NCBI GenBank assembly: GCA_964561475.1
Contig: CAZLPU010000024.1
Location: 1-64,000, forward strand
DNA length: 64,000 nucleotides
Direction: 5' to 3'
DNA from: CAYUYV01 sp964561475
GTDB taxonomy: Bacteria > Pseudomonadota > Alphaproteobacteria > JAJFIK01
This document shows positions 35,963 through 44,232 of this stretch, in pieces. Below the pieces are notes generated by a model. The model had not been told where the DNA came from and did not search any database. It was given only the letters and a program-made list of their open reading frames with translations. A program made the translations under genes and the position numbers. How positions within the stretch are numbered: position 1 is the stretch's first letter; each line of letters opens with the position of its first letter.

Positions 35963-36458
35963 CCCGCCGATCCGTAAGCCGATATTCCCAGGATGATCGT
36001 CCGATCAGAGCATGGGGCGTTTAATCCGCATCATGCTCAAGGCCGCGACTGCGGTCCGGCGCCACTGCGCCGCCCTCGCGGAGGCGCCTCGCGCAGTGTG
36101 CAAAAAAACTAGAGCGGCGGCCACCCTGTTTAAAGGTGATCGTGATTTTGCGCTTGCCGCCCTAGGTGCGCCTGAGCGCAAAGTCATGGCATTTTATCAC
36201 TGGATTGAGGAGAGTGTGGGTGGTGTTTCACGGATGGCATGGCGAGTGATACGCTTGCGGACATCCGCACCAGAAGCGGCTTGGCATCATCGGGTGCTGT
36301 GTCGGGGGTATGCAGAGTAAAATCCCTGAAGGCCTCCCTGGCCCGGGAACGATGCTTTGACAAAACTGCAGTACCCATCATCGGCGCCATCATTGGCGGA
36401 TGAGCGATCCGTGATATACGAACGGGCCTCAAGGGGGGCATCGACGGAGGGGAGATGC
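35963..36458. repeat. Gap with two inverted repeats
   Basis: No supported gene. CACTGCGC (36063-36070) pairs with GCGCAGTG (36091-36098), and TTTGCGCT (36147-36154) pairs with AGCGCAAA (36175-36182). Neither is followed by a T-run in the right place. A TTGACA hexamer at 36357-36362 may be a -35 box for the next gene, but no convincing -10 follows it. Confidence 0.45.
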
Positions 36459-37043
36459 ATGACCACACCATCACTGGCAGATGCGCTGAAGCAGGAGCGG
36501 CTTGAGGCCTATGCAAGGCTCTCCGGAGGCTTTCCCATCCCCATGGCCGGGACCCTCTACTGGGCCGGGCTCGGCGCCCTCGGTTTCCATTTCGATACCT
36601 ACACCTGGAGCCTGCTCGCCTTTATGGCAAGCGGACTGATCTTTCCGATGGCGCTCGGCCTTGCCCGTCTGTTCGGGAATGATTTCATGACGGGCCGCAC
36701 GAGCACCACCGATATCCTCATCCCCGCTTTTATCGGTATGTTTTTGTTCTGGCCCATGGCCATTGCTGCCTTGTGGACCGAGCCGGAGCTCGTGCCGTTG
36801 ATCCTGGCGATCGGGCTGTCGCTGCACTGGCCCGTCATCGGCTGGAGCTATGGGCGCACCGCTCTCTTCTCGGCCCACGCCATCGTCCGTGCCGCACTCA
36901 GTTTCGGGGTCTGGCTGGCCCTTCCAGAGGCACGCACAACCTTGCTGCCCTTTGCCGTCGCTGGCATTTATGCCGTTACGGTGATGGCCATCATCATCGA
37001 TTCCCGTGCCGTGCGCCGTCGCCTCGCTAAAGGCGGGCGGTGA
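36459..37043 (+). CDS. Multi-pass membrane protein (DUF7010-like)
   Basis: 194 residues with about five to six hydrophobic segments (LYWAGLGALGF, LLAFMASGLIFPMALGLA, ILIPAFIGMFLFWPMAIAAL, LVPLILAIGLSLHWPVIGW, LLPFAVAGIYAVTVMAIII). It resembles small DUF7010-type membrane proteins of unknown role; the family call is tentative. GGAGGGGAG precedes the ATG at 36459. It stands alone. Confidence 0.7.
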   Translation: MTTPSLADALKQERLEAYARLSGGFPIPMAGTLYWAGLGALGFHFDTYTWSLLAFMASGLIFPMALGLARLFGNDFMTGRTSTTDILIPAFIGMFLFWPMAIAALWTEPELVPLILAIGLSLHWPVIGWSYGRTALFSAHAIVRAALSFGVWLALPEARTTLLPFAVAGIYAVTVMAIIIDSRAVRRRLAKGGR

Positions 37044-37197
37044 ACCCGCAGAGGCCGATTTATGGGTTCGGTCGCAAGAGCATTTGTCTTCGGTGCGCCG
37101 CGCGGTGAAAGACGCGGCGCACATACAGCGTGCACTCTCCAAACGAATGGAACGTAGGTGAACCGTTTGGGGGCGGCGGATTCGCTGGCGGGAGTTG

Positions 37198-38229
37198 TCA
37201 GCAGGTCGGCGCCGGCGGGATCCGGTTGAGCAGGCTTTCCGCCATGAAGGGTGCGTCTTTGTCATCGGGCTGGATGGTCAGCTTGACCCCGTCGATCAGG
37301 ACATAGTCGCCCGCCCCATTCAGCCGCCACAGGTTGGACGCCCGGGAACCGCCGAAGGTCTTGTCCATGCAGTAGGGTGCGGTGTCGCCATGGACCAGCA
37401 GGACCGGCCGGTCGAACCGGTCGGCGGCGGCGCGCAGACGCTCCGTCAGTGCACTGAACCCGTTGCAGTTCTCACCGCCCGTGGACCGGCAGGCCATCCT
37501 GTAGCTGTTATCCGTGGGGTCGGCATGCTGAAACAGGACAATGGCCTTGGCATCGGTGCGCCGGGCCCGTTCAAAGGTGAAATCCAGCCATGCGGTATTC
37601 GCCCGGTCCCGGGCTGTGACCTCGGCGCGGGCGTCGGCCACGTCGTCGAGAAAGATGCTGTCCCGGCCATTGTTGGTGCCGACCACGTGCAGGGTGGCAA
37701 AGACCACATCGTCCATGGACCACTGGGCGTTTTCCGGGGTGCCGTCCTGGTAGACCACGTTCCATTCCGAAGGGACATCCGGGCGGTCGGAGAACATTTC
37801 AGCACGGATGGTTTCCAGGCGCTCCAGTTCGGACACGGGGGCGCCTGTGCTCTCCCGGTCGCAATCGGTCCAGTCATTGTCGCCGGGGGTGTAGAAGACC
37901 GGGATGGACCCGAAGCTTGCGCGCCAGTTCTTGAAGAATGTGTCCGTGTCCGCATCACAAGGGGAGCCGCCGGACTTGTAGTCGCCAAGATGGATGGCGA
38001 AGGGGTAGCCTTGTTCCTTGATGCCGTCGGAAATGATCCGAAGCCCGTACAACTGGTCGTCATTATACGGTAGATCGCCGACCACGGCGACCACGGTGTC
38101 GGTCCTTGCGCCCGGGCGGGGCATGTCGGACTTGCCGGACAACAAACCATTCGAGAGCAGACCATTGGAGCAGGCCCCAAGGCCCAGCAACGCCAGAACC
38201 GCACCGGCTTTCAGAACACGTTTCATCAT
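37198..38229 (-). CDS. Lipoprotein metallophosphoesterase-like protein
   Basis: Calcineurin-type phosphoesterase fold anchored as a lipoprotein: the signal peptide ends in LLGLGACS. Metal-binding motifs appear in order as VVGDLPYN, HLGDYKSGG, TPGDNDW (the GDND motif), a FQHADP block and LVHGDTAPY. These cover most ligands of a two-metal site, although the usual GNHE is replaced by GDND. 343 residues. The substrate is unknown and there is no operon partner. Confidence 0.85.
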   Translation of the reverse strand: MMKRVLKAGAVLALLGLGACSNGLLSNGLLSGKSDMPRPGARTDTVVAVVGDLPYNDDQLYGLRIISDGIKEQGYPFAIHLGDYKSGGSPCDADTDTFFKNWRASFGSIPVFYTPGDNDWTDCDRESTGAPVSELERLETIRAEMFSDRPDVPSEWNVVYQDGTPENAQWSMDDVVFATLHVVGTNNGRDSIFLDDVADARAEVTARDRANTAWLDFTFERARRTDAKAIVLFQHADPTDNSYRMACRSTGGENCNGFSALTERLRAAADRFDRPVLLVHGDTAPYCMDKTFGGSRASNLWRLNGAGDYVLIDGVKLTIQPDDKDAPFMAESLLNRIPPAPTC

Positions 38230-38339
38230 TCAATCCCCGTTCAGTAAATCCCCGCCGAAGAGAGGCCGCCCCGCCAATTCCGGCGCCCTTCAGACCGGCC
38301 TGCTCCCCTTATGGGTATTCAGCGCGTGATCCGCCCCGA

Positions 38340-38393
38340 CTTGTCAAGGATCCCGGTCTTGCCAAAGGCTTCCGTCTTGTCAAGTATAAAGGC
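38340..38393. repeat. 18-bp degenerate tandem repeat, three copies
   Basis: Units beginning CTTGTCAAGG, CTTGCCAAAG and CTTGTCAAGT start at 38340, 38358 and 38376. Further loosely repeated CAGGAACC-like sequence follows to about 38510. No gene is visible in the 38230-38582 gap. Confidence 0.65.
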
Positions 38394-38582
38394 CTGCGCC
38401 ACAGGACCGCGCCATGGTTTGCGCCGGCGAAGACCGCGCCTTGGCCGAGCCGCAGGAACGTACGAACCCAGGACCGCGGGAGCTCAGGAACCCAGGAACC
38501 AGTCCCGCTCCCGCCTCGAGATTTGCCCGGCAGGGCTGCGCAAAGTCCTGCCATTCAAATGGAACCCATTGGAGACCAGCCC

Positions 38583-39155
38583 ATGACCGATCAGACCGCC
38601 TTGTCGCAAATGTATGATCTGCACATGCGCATTACGGAACTGCGCAAGGAAATGCGGGCATTGCAGGCCAAGACGTCGGCCCAGACCGTGGAGGATTACG
38701 CCTTCAAGACGACGGAGGGCACCGTGCGCCTGTCGGAATTGTTCCGGGGCAAGAAGGATCTGTTCCTGGTCCACAACATGGGCAAGAGCTGCCTTTACTG
38801 CACCATGTGGGCGGACGGGTTCAACGGGGTCTACGGTCATCTGACGGACAGGGCCGGTTTCGCGGTCTCAAGCCCGGATGCGCCGGAGGTTCAAAAGGAC
38901 TTTGCCCTGTCGAGGGGCTGGCAGTTTCCCATGGTCAGCATTGAGGGTACGACGTTTGCGGAAGACATGGGCTTTGGTGAAGTCAAGTCGGTGAAGCCGG
39001 GCATGTCCGTGTTCCAGATGCAGGACGGCACGATCAAACGGGTGTCCTCAACCCCCTTCGGTCCAGGGGATGAGTTCTGTTGCGTCTGGCAGTTTTTCGA
39101 CTTGCTGCCGGAAGGGCCTGACGGCTGGGAGCCGAAATACAGCTACGCCTCCTGA
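38583..39155 (+). CDS. DUF899 thioredoxin-like protein
   Basis: Thioredoxin-fold family (DUF899/AhpC-like) of unknown reaction. The core reads LSELFRGKKDLFLVHNMG then CLYCTMWADGFNG, with a CxxC in the active-site position, and ends FFDLLPEGPDGWEP. 190 residues. GGAGA lies about 7 bp before the ATG. A helical N-terminus (LHMRITELRKEMRALQAK) looks like a short coiled coil. Confidence 0.87.
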   Translation: MTDQTALSQMYDLHMRITELRKEMRALQAKTSAQTVEDYAFKTTEGTVRLSELFRGKKDLFLVHNMGKSCLYCTMWADGFNGVYGHLTDRAGFAVSSPDAPEVQKDFALSRGWQFPMVSIEGTTFAEDMGFGEVKSVKPGMSVFQMQDGTIKRVSSTPFGPGDEFCCVWQFFDLLPEGPDGWEPKYSYAS

Positions 39156-39210
39156 ACGGGGGAGCGCCGTCTTGCGTGAACGGGGGCGCCGCTTTCCCGG
39201 CGCTTCCGGT

Positions 39211-40410
39211 TCAAGAGGTATGGATCCGCCGGTAGGCATCCTCTCCCCGGCGGGCGGTCACCCTGCGTCCAACCTCGTGGGCGCCGAGCAGTCCGTCCCG
39301 GACGCCATGGGCCGTCACCGGCATGGGCATGTTGCCGATGAACGGAAAGGCGAGGGTGCCTTCAATCACCGTGTTCAGATTGGACGTACTGAGGTCGTCA
39401 AGGCCGATTTGGCCCAAATGCACGGGCAGGCCCACGGCCGCGAAAAATTCGGCCACCCGTTCCGCCTCGTCGTCCCGCTGTTCCATGACAAGCTGGGTCA
39501 GGGTCCCGATAGCGACCATCTCTCCATGCAGATAATTCCCATGCACCTTTGGGATGGCGGTGAAGCTCTGGGCCACCCCATGGGCCGCCGCAAGGCCGCC
39601 GCTCTCAAAGCCGAGACCGCTCAGCAGGACGTTGGCCTCGATCACCCGCTCCAGGGCCGGTTCAACCACATTGCGCTCCGCTGCGCGGACGGCGTCCAGG
39701 CCGCACTCAAACAAAGTCCGGGCACAGACTTCACCGATGGCCATGGATGCCAGGGTGGGGCGGCCACCCGCCGGAGTGATGCCGGTGTCCTTGGCCATAC
39801 ACAGCCGCGCCTCATACCAGGTGGCCATGGCATCCCCAATGCCCGCCACCAGATACCGGGACGGCGCCCTAGCAATGGCCTCACTGTCCACGACCACAAG
39901 GGCGGGGCTGCTCGGGAAAAACTCCACGCCGCTGGAAACGCCCTCCGGGGTGTAGAGAACGGAGACGGCCGAGCAGGGGGCGTCATTGGAGGCGATGGTT
40001 GGTATAATGACCACCGGGATCTCCAGGCGGTGGGCGATGGCCTTGCCGGCATCCACACATTTCCCGCCGCCGACCGCCAGAAGGCAGTCAATGCCCTGAC
40101 CGCCCAGGTCCGCTGCCCTGGCGCCGATTTCCTCGAGGGAACATTCTCCGCCAAACTGGGCGATGACCGCTTCGATCCCTGACGCCTCAAGGCTTGCGAT
40201 CACCGTGCCCCCCTCGGCACTCCGGCGCCGGCGGGTGGCGAGGACACCAGCCCGGCGAGCCTTCAGGAGAGAGAGATAGTGGCCCACATGGGCAAGCACA
40301 CCCGGACCCTGGATATAGCGTTGTGGTGAAAGAAATACCCGGGGAGGCGGTTCGCCCCGACCAGCACCGGGCCAGAACACCGCCATGGGCAGATAAGGGT
40401 CGGTTTCCAT
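39211..40410 (-). CDS. gldA: Glycerol dehydrogenase (iron-type alcohol dehydrogenase family)
   Basis: NAD-dependent oxidation of glycerol to dihydroxyacetone, with one bound metal. Landmarks: PQRYIQGPGVLAHV, LLAVGGGKCVDAGKAIA for NAD, IPTIASNDAPCSAVSVLY, metal ligands in AGIGDAMATWYEA, AAAHGVAQSF and HGEMVAIGT. About 399 residues from the ATG at 40408-40410, which has GAGG 8 bp upstream; the frame remains open 12 codons further. No dihydroxyacetone kinase gene is nearby. Confidence 0.92.
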   Translation of the reverse strand: METDPYLPMAVFWPGAGRGEPPPRVFLSPQRYIQGPGVLAHVGHYLSLLKARRAGVLATRRRRSAEGGTVIASLEASGIEAVIAQFGGECSLEEIGARAADLGGQGIDCLLAVGGGKCVDAGKAIAHRLEIPVVIIPTIASNDAPCSAVSVLYTPEGVSSGVEFFPSSPALVVVDSEAIARAPSRYLVAGIGDAMATWYEARLCMAKDTGITPAGGRPTLASMAIGEVCARTLFECGLDAVRAAERNVVEPALERVIEANVLLSGLGFESGGLAAAHGVAQSFTAIPKVHGNYLHGEMVAIGTLTQLVMEQRDDEAERVAEFFAAVGLPVHLGQIGLDDLSTSNLNTVIEGTLAFPFIGNMPMPVTAHGVRDGLLGAHEVGRRVTARRGEDAYRRIHTS

Positions 40411-40663
40411 GTTCGGGTCCTCGTCTGGTTCCTCATTCGCCGGCAAGCCGGTGGGGGTGGGCCTTTACGGCGGACCGGTGCGGGCGGGGCCATAGGAGCG
40501 GGGTCGGGTATTGCCGCCCCACATGGAGCGACCATGGGCGCGGTGCAACGCCGGGCTTGCATCAGGGGCGCCCGTCCAACCCATCCCCAATAGTCCGTAC
40601 AGAATAGCACCGTACATCCGCTTGGAGAACACGGCACCAGCTGAGAGGCCGACCGTGGCCCGG

Positions 40664-40709
40664 CCCAGGGTCAGCCCAGGGTTGGCCAAGGGTTGGCCAA
40701 GGGTTGGCG
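40664..40709. repeat. 11-bp tandem repeat
   Basis: GTTGGCCAAGG is repeated at 40681 and 40692 with a partial third copy at 40703 and diverged copies upstream. This lies in the 404-bp gap between gldA and the QueC-like gene, where no other feature is seen. Confidence 0.75.
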
Positions 40710-40814
40710 ATAGCGGAATTATTGAAGCCGGTGAACATGGCGCGGATATGGGTTACGAATGCGAGCGATGAGGTGTCCGCGGGAGCGGGACGGGGAAACG
40801 CAAACGCACAAGTG

Positions 40815-41582
40815 ATGGCCATGACCACAGCAGAGACCACGCCACCGGAAAAAACCTGCGAGACCCCGGTGTCCACGGATATCGCCCATTTCCTGAAGCA
40901 AAACAATCTTTCAGCCGACAGTCGCCACCATGCCCTGATCATGTATTCCGGCGGTCTCGACAGCCTGGTTATTCTTTACAACGTACTCATGAGCACCAAC
41001 ATTTCCATCCATGCCCATCATATTGAAATCATCAATGTTGAAAAGCGCGCAGAGGTGGAAAATCAGGCAATTGACGAGCAGCTTGCGTTCTTCAAGGCCA
41101 ATTGCCGGCCGTTCGAATATTCATCCTCGAAAAGCGAAATGATGCTGGGTCTTGGGGGCGGCCTCGACTCCACGCTGAGCCTGTTTACGGCAGGACGGGT
41201 GCATACGGCTCTGGGCAGCCGGTTTGCCAGCATCTGGACCGGCCACATCACGCCGGCGGAATGGGAGATGACGGAAGGGGCGGCGGTTCTGAGTTCCCTT
41301 TTCATCTACAAGCGGGTGAAGCCGATCTGGCTGCGGCCCCTTAGGCGGCTGCGCAAGCCACAGATCCTCGCCTCGGTGCCCCCCAAAGTGGCGGACCTGG
41401 CGTGGACCTGCCGGCGCCCGGTTCTGGAAAACGGGATCTACCAGCGTTGTGGTGTCTGCCATGCCTGCAAAGGGCGGGCGTCGGCCGAGGAAAAGCTCAA
41501 GGACAGCGGCTATGGTCCCATGCGGGAGTGGAAAAAGCCGCCATCGGAGGAAAAAGTGGACACCTTACTGACCGGGGAATGA
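40815..41582 (+). CDS. QueC-like PP-loop ATPase, orphan
   Basis: Adenine-nucleotide alpha-hydrolase fold: LIMYSGGLDSLVILYN gives the PP-loop SGGLDS (residues 45-50 from this start). The C-terminus has a QueC-type zinc site, TCRRPV with Cys199 then RCGVCHAC (Cys212, 215, 218). QueC makes preQ0, but the usual DYSGYPDCR substrate block is absent; WTGHITPAEWEMTEG stands there instead. No queD, queE or folE gene is nearby. Relatives of QueC occur in anti-phage systems (QatC, some CBASS). ATGs at 40737, 40815 and 40821 are all possible starts and none has a strong ribosome site. Confidence 0.75.
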   Translation: MAMTTAETTPPEKTCETPVSTDIAHFLKQNNLSADSRHHALIMYSGGLDSLVILYNVLMSTNISIHAHHIEIINVEKRAEVENQAIDEQLAFFKANCRPFEYSSSKSEMMLGLGGGLDSTLSLFTAGRVHTALGSRFASIWTGHITPAEWEMTEGAAVLSSLFIYKRVKPIWLRPLRRLRKPQILASVPPKVADLAWTCRRPVLENGIYQRCGVCHACKGRASAEEKLKDSGYGPMREWKKPPSEEKVDTLLTGE

Positions 41583-41662
41583 TCTGGGCGCGCGGAATGG
41601 GCGTTGGATCGCTATTCTCCGTGGGGAGAGAAACGCGGCGCATGGTCCCCGTGTCCATTCCT

Positions 41663-42100
41663 TTACGGGGCCTTGGGCGCGTCGCCTTGGTTCGGTAGGG
41701 CGTAGGTCACCATCGCATGGCTCGCGGTCTTTTCCGCACCTTCCGCATAGACATGAACTTCGATCACCGCAAGACTGCGGCCCAGTTTCATCAGATGCGC
41801 ATCCGCCATTACCGCCGTTCCGATACAGGGGCGCAGGAAATTCATGGTCAGACTGCTGGTCACAGCCATGGGGACGATGCCCAGCCTGGTGAAGATCGCC
41901 ACATAGGCGGCGCTGTCGGCCATGGCCATCTGGGTGGGCCCTGAGATATAGCCACCGGGCCGCCGGTTCCCGTCACTCACCGGGCGGCGCAGCCGGGCGA
42001 AGTTTTCCTCCACGGCGAGCACGATTCCCGATCCGTCCTCACTCGGAAACGCCTGTGCGTAGAAGGCATTAGCCTCTGCCACCGTGACCTTGCTTGGCAT
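41663..42100 (-). CDS. PaaI-family hotdog thioesterase
   Basis: Second hotdog thioesterase of the window, about 145 residues. The active-site helix is GGYISGPTQMAMADSAAYVAI and the central strand is SSLTMNFLRPCIGTAVMADA. The variant GPTQMAMAD, rather than the HGG-type motif of PaaI, suggests a different substrate subgroup. The ATG at 42098-42100 follows GGACGGGGG. No clear operon. Confidence 0.85.
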   Translation of the reverse strand: MPSKVTVAEANAFYAQAFPSEDGSGIVLAVEENFARLRRPVSDGNRRPGGYISGPTQMAMADSAAYVAIFTRLGIVPMAVTSSLTMNFLRPCIGTAVMADAHLMKLGRSLAVIEVHVYAEGAEKTASHAMVTYALPNQGDAPKAP

Positions 42101-42152
42101 ATCCGTCCCCCGTCCTGTGTTTTCTCCATGGCCCATACTACCGCCCTGGTCG

Positions 42153-42194
42153 CCCCGCTCAATTCGCCCCGTTCAATTCGCCCGGCTGAATGCG
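42153..42194. repeat. 14-bp tandem repeat, three copies
   Basis: CCCCGCTCAATTCG, CCCCGTTCAATTCG and CCCGGCTGAATGCG follow each other without gaps from 42153. They lie between the divergent thioesterase and DUF2270 genes. Confidence 0.8.
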
Positions 42195-42315
42195 TCCGGT
42201 GAGGCCGGATCCGGCTGGGGCATGCTTTGGCCCTGCTTTTCAAACCGGCGGAATTGGCCGATGCTCCTTTCAGCAAATCAAGGCAACAACAAGCATTGTG
42301 CGGAGGAACGGACCC

Positions 42316-43002
42316 GTGCCGGATGACGGAACCAGTCAAACAAGAACCGACCGGAAATTCACGCCGGCGGAACTGGGCGCCCTGGCCCATCTCTACCGGG
42401 GTGAGGTCTATCGCAGTACGATCTGGCGCACGCGGCTCGATACGACGACGAACTGGTCCGTAATCACCCTGGGCGTTGCGCTCTCCATCACCTTTTCATC
42501 GCCCTCCGCTTCGCCTTTGCCGTTGCTTCTGGTGGGCGTTCTGCTGGCGTTCTTTCTCTATCTGGAGGCCCGGCGCTATCGCTATTTCAATGTGTGGCGT
42601 TCCAGGGCGCGGTGGCTGGAGACCCATTTCTATGCGCCGATGCTTTACGATGGGGATCTGCATCTGGAGGAGGACTGGCAGAAAACTCTGGCTGAAGACT
42701 ATAACCGGCCGGAGTATCACATCAGTTTTCTGCTGGCTCTCGGGCGTCGCCTGCGGAACAACTACATCTGGCTATTCATGGTCCAGGTGGGGGCCTATTA
42801 CGGCAAGATCATCATTCACCCGGAAGCCATCACAGACATCACCCTGATCTGGGACCGGGCGGCCATCGGACCGGTGCCCGGCGAGGTCGTCATTGTCTTT
42901 GGGCTGATGTATAATGCTTTCTGGATCGGGCTGGCCCTGGTTACCTACGGGCTGGAGCTGCGCCGCCGCCGCACCCAGGGAACCCGGGTGGCGATGGGGT
43001 GA
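42316..43002 (+). CDS. DUF2270 membrane protein
   Basis: Integral membrane protein of the DUF2270 family, function unknown. The core is FTPAELGALAHLYRGEVYRSTIWRTRLDTTTNW, followed by hydrophobic segments (LPLLLVGVLLAFFLYL, VIVFGLMYNAFWIGLALVTYG), with EARRYRYFNVWRSRARWLE in between. The start is the GTG at 42316, which follows GGAGG by 9 bp. 228 residues. Confidence 0.85.
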   Translation: MPDDGTSQTRTDRKFTPAELGALAHLYRGEVYRSTIWRTRLDTTTNWSVITLGVALSITFSSPSASPLPLLLVGVLLAFFLYLEARRYRYFNVWRSRARWLETHFYAPMLYDGDLHLEEDWQKTLAEDYNRPEYHISFLLALGRRLRNNYIWLFMVQVGAYYGKIIIHPEAITDITLIWDRAAIGPVPGEVVIVFGLMYNAFWIGLALVTYGLELRRRRTQGTRVAMG

Positions 43003-43082
43003 CACTTGGGGCCGTTGGGGTGGACTGGCCCCGTCGCCATGGGACCGAATAGTGAGCCAAGGCGGCCACCCTGCACTGACGA

Positions 43083-43547
43083 TCAGTAGATGCCCGCCTC
43101 AAGGCCGGCGGCCATCAGGGTGCCCATGTCCCGGGCCTGGTCCACGAAATCCTCCTGCCAGTCCCCCCGGCAGACCAGGGGCTCCTGGATCGCCTTCCAG
43201 CGCAGACCGGTGATGATGGTCTCCACCCCCCGGCGTGTTCCCGTGCCGTCATGGCCCGCGCGAATATAGAGGGCGTAGGGCAGGCCCTGCTTATGCTCCA
43301 GGACCGGATAATAGGTGCGATCGAAGAAATCCTTCAGGGCACCGCTCATGGTGCCGAGATTCTCCGTGGTGCCCAGTATGAGTCCATCGGCTCCGAGAAC
43401 ATCCTCCGGCCCCGCATCCAGAGGCGGCTTGACCACCAGATCGATGCCCTGGATGTCCGGATGGCTGGCCCCCTCCACCACCGCGTCCCGCAACCGGCGC
43501 GTATTGTCCGACGGGGCGTGGGCGACAATCAGAAGGCATTGAGTCAT
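43083..43547 (-). CDS. Flavodoxin-like/NADPH-dependent FMN reductase family protein
   Basis: Flavodoxin-fold oxidoreductase. The N-terminus CLLIVAHAPSDNTRRLRDAV is the phosphate-binding loop for FMN, ADGLILGTTENLGTMSGALKDFFDRTYYP is the second FMN loop, and YALYIRAGHDGTG follows. About 154 residues. GGGAGCC precedes the ATG at 43545-43547; the frame extends upstream over the neighbouring divergent gene but that part is not supported. Confidence 0.85.
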   Translation of the reverse strand: MTQCLLIVAHAPSDNTRRLRDAVVEGASHPDIQGIDLVVKPPLDAGPEDVLGADGLILGTTENLGTMSGALKDFFDRTYYPVLEHKQGLPYALYIRAGHDGTGTRRGVETIITGLRWKAIQEPLVCRGDWQEDFVDQARDMGTLMAAGLEAGIY

Positions 43548-43634
43548 AAAACCAGGCTCCCTTTTCCATAGCTGTGGCGGCTGAGTGGGATTAGTCTTGG
43601 AGACTGCGCCCATGCGATAACGAGGACGGCGGCC

Positions 43635-44168
43635 ATGGACAACCTGTCTCCTGTCACCACTGAGCAGAAAAACACCTACGATATCTATCTGGAATACATC
43701 CGCCATGAAACGACCCTGATCCAGGGGCGGTTGGTTGTCATGGCCACGGTGCAGTCTTTCCTCTTCCTGACCTATAGTTTTGCCATTCAACAGAAACTCA
43801 GTTCCCTAACGGAAATGGTCAAGGACAGCATTGCTCTTTCCGCCAATCCCAAGGTGCTCGCTGGGTTCATGCAGCTCGACATTTTCATGGTCGCGGTGGC
43901 CCTTGCGGGTATTGGCCTCGCGCTGATCACGCGGATATCCGTGATGGCGGCGGTGCATTCCGCGGATCGGGCCCATGCGGCGATGGAGCGGCTCAACGAT
44001 ATTGACGGATTTGAATTTCTCAAAATCTTCCCCGGTGCCCAGGGTGGGGGTGACGCGAATTTCCGGGAGCAGGGCCGGGTGGCGGCAACCGTGACCCCCC
44101 TGTTCATCGCCGTCATCTGGACAGTCATCCTGATCGTGACCATCGTTTTCATTCTGGGTTACTATTGA
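43635..44168 (+). CDS. Uncharacterised three-helix membrane protein
   Basis: Not recognised. Soluble N-terminus (TTEQKNTYDIYLEYIRHETTLIQGR), then VVMATVQSFLFLTYSFAI, DIFMVAVALAGIGLALITRI and a C-terminal PLFIAVIWTVILIVTIVFILGYY. The paired central helices and the loop between them recall SLATT-type or DUF-type small membrane proteins, but the similarity is not firm enough to name. GAGG precedes the ATG. Confidence 0.68.
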   Translation: MDNLSPVTTEQKNTYDIYLEYIRHETTLIQGRLVVMATVQSFLFLTYSFAIQQKLSSLTEMVKDSIALSANPKVLAGFMQLDIFMVAVALAGIGLALITRISVMAAVHSADRAHAAMERLNDIDGFEFLKIFPGAQGGGDANFREQGRVAATVTPLFIAVIWTVILIVTIVFILGYY

Positions 44169-44232
44169 GGCATCATGGCCTTGCCTGGGCGTCTGTTACC
44201 GTCACGATCCATCCATAACGAGAGAGATTCCA

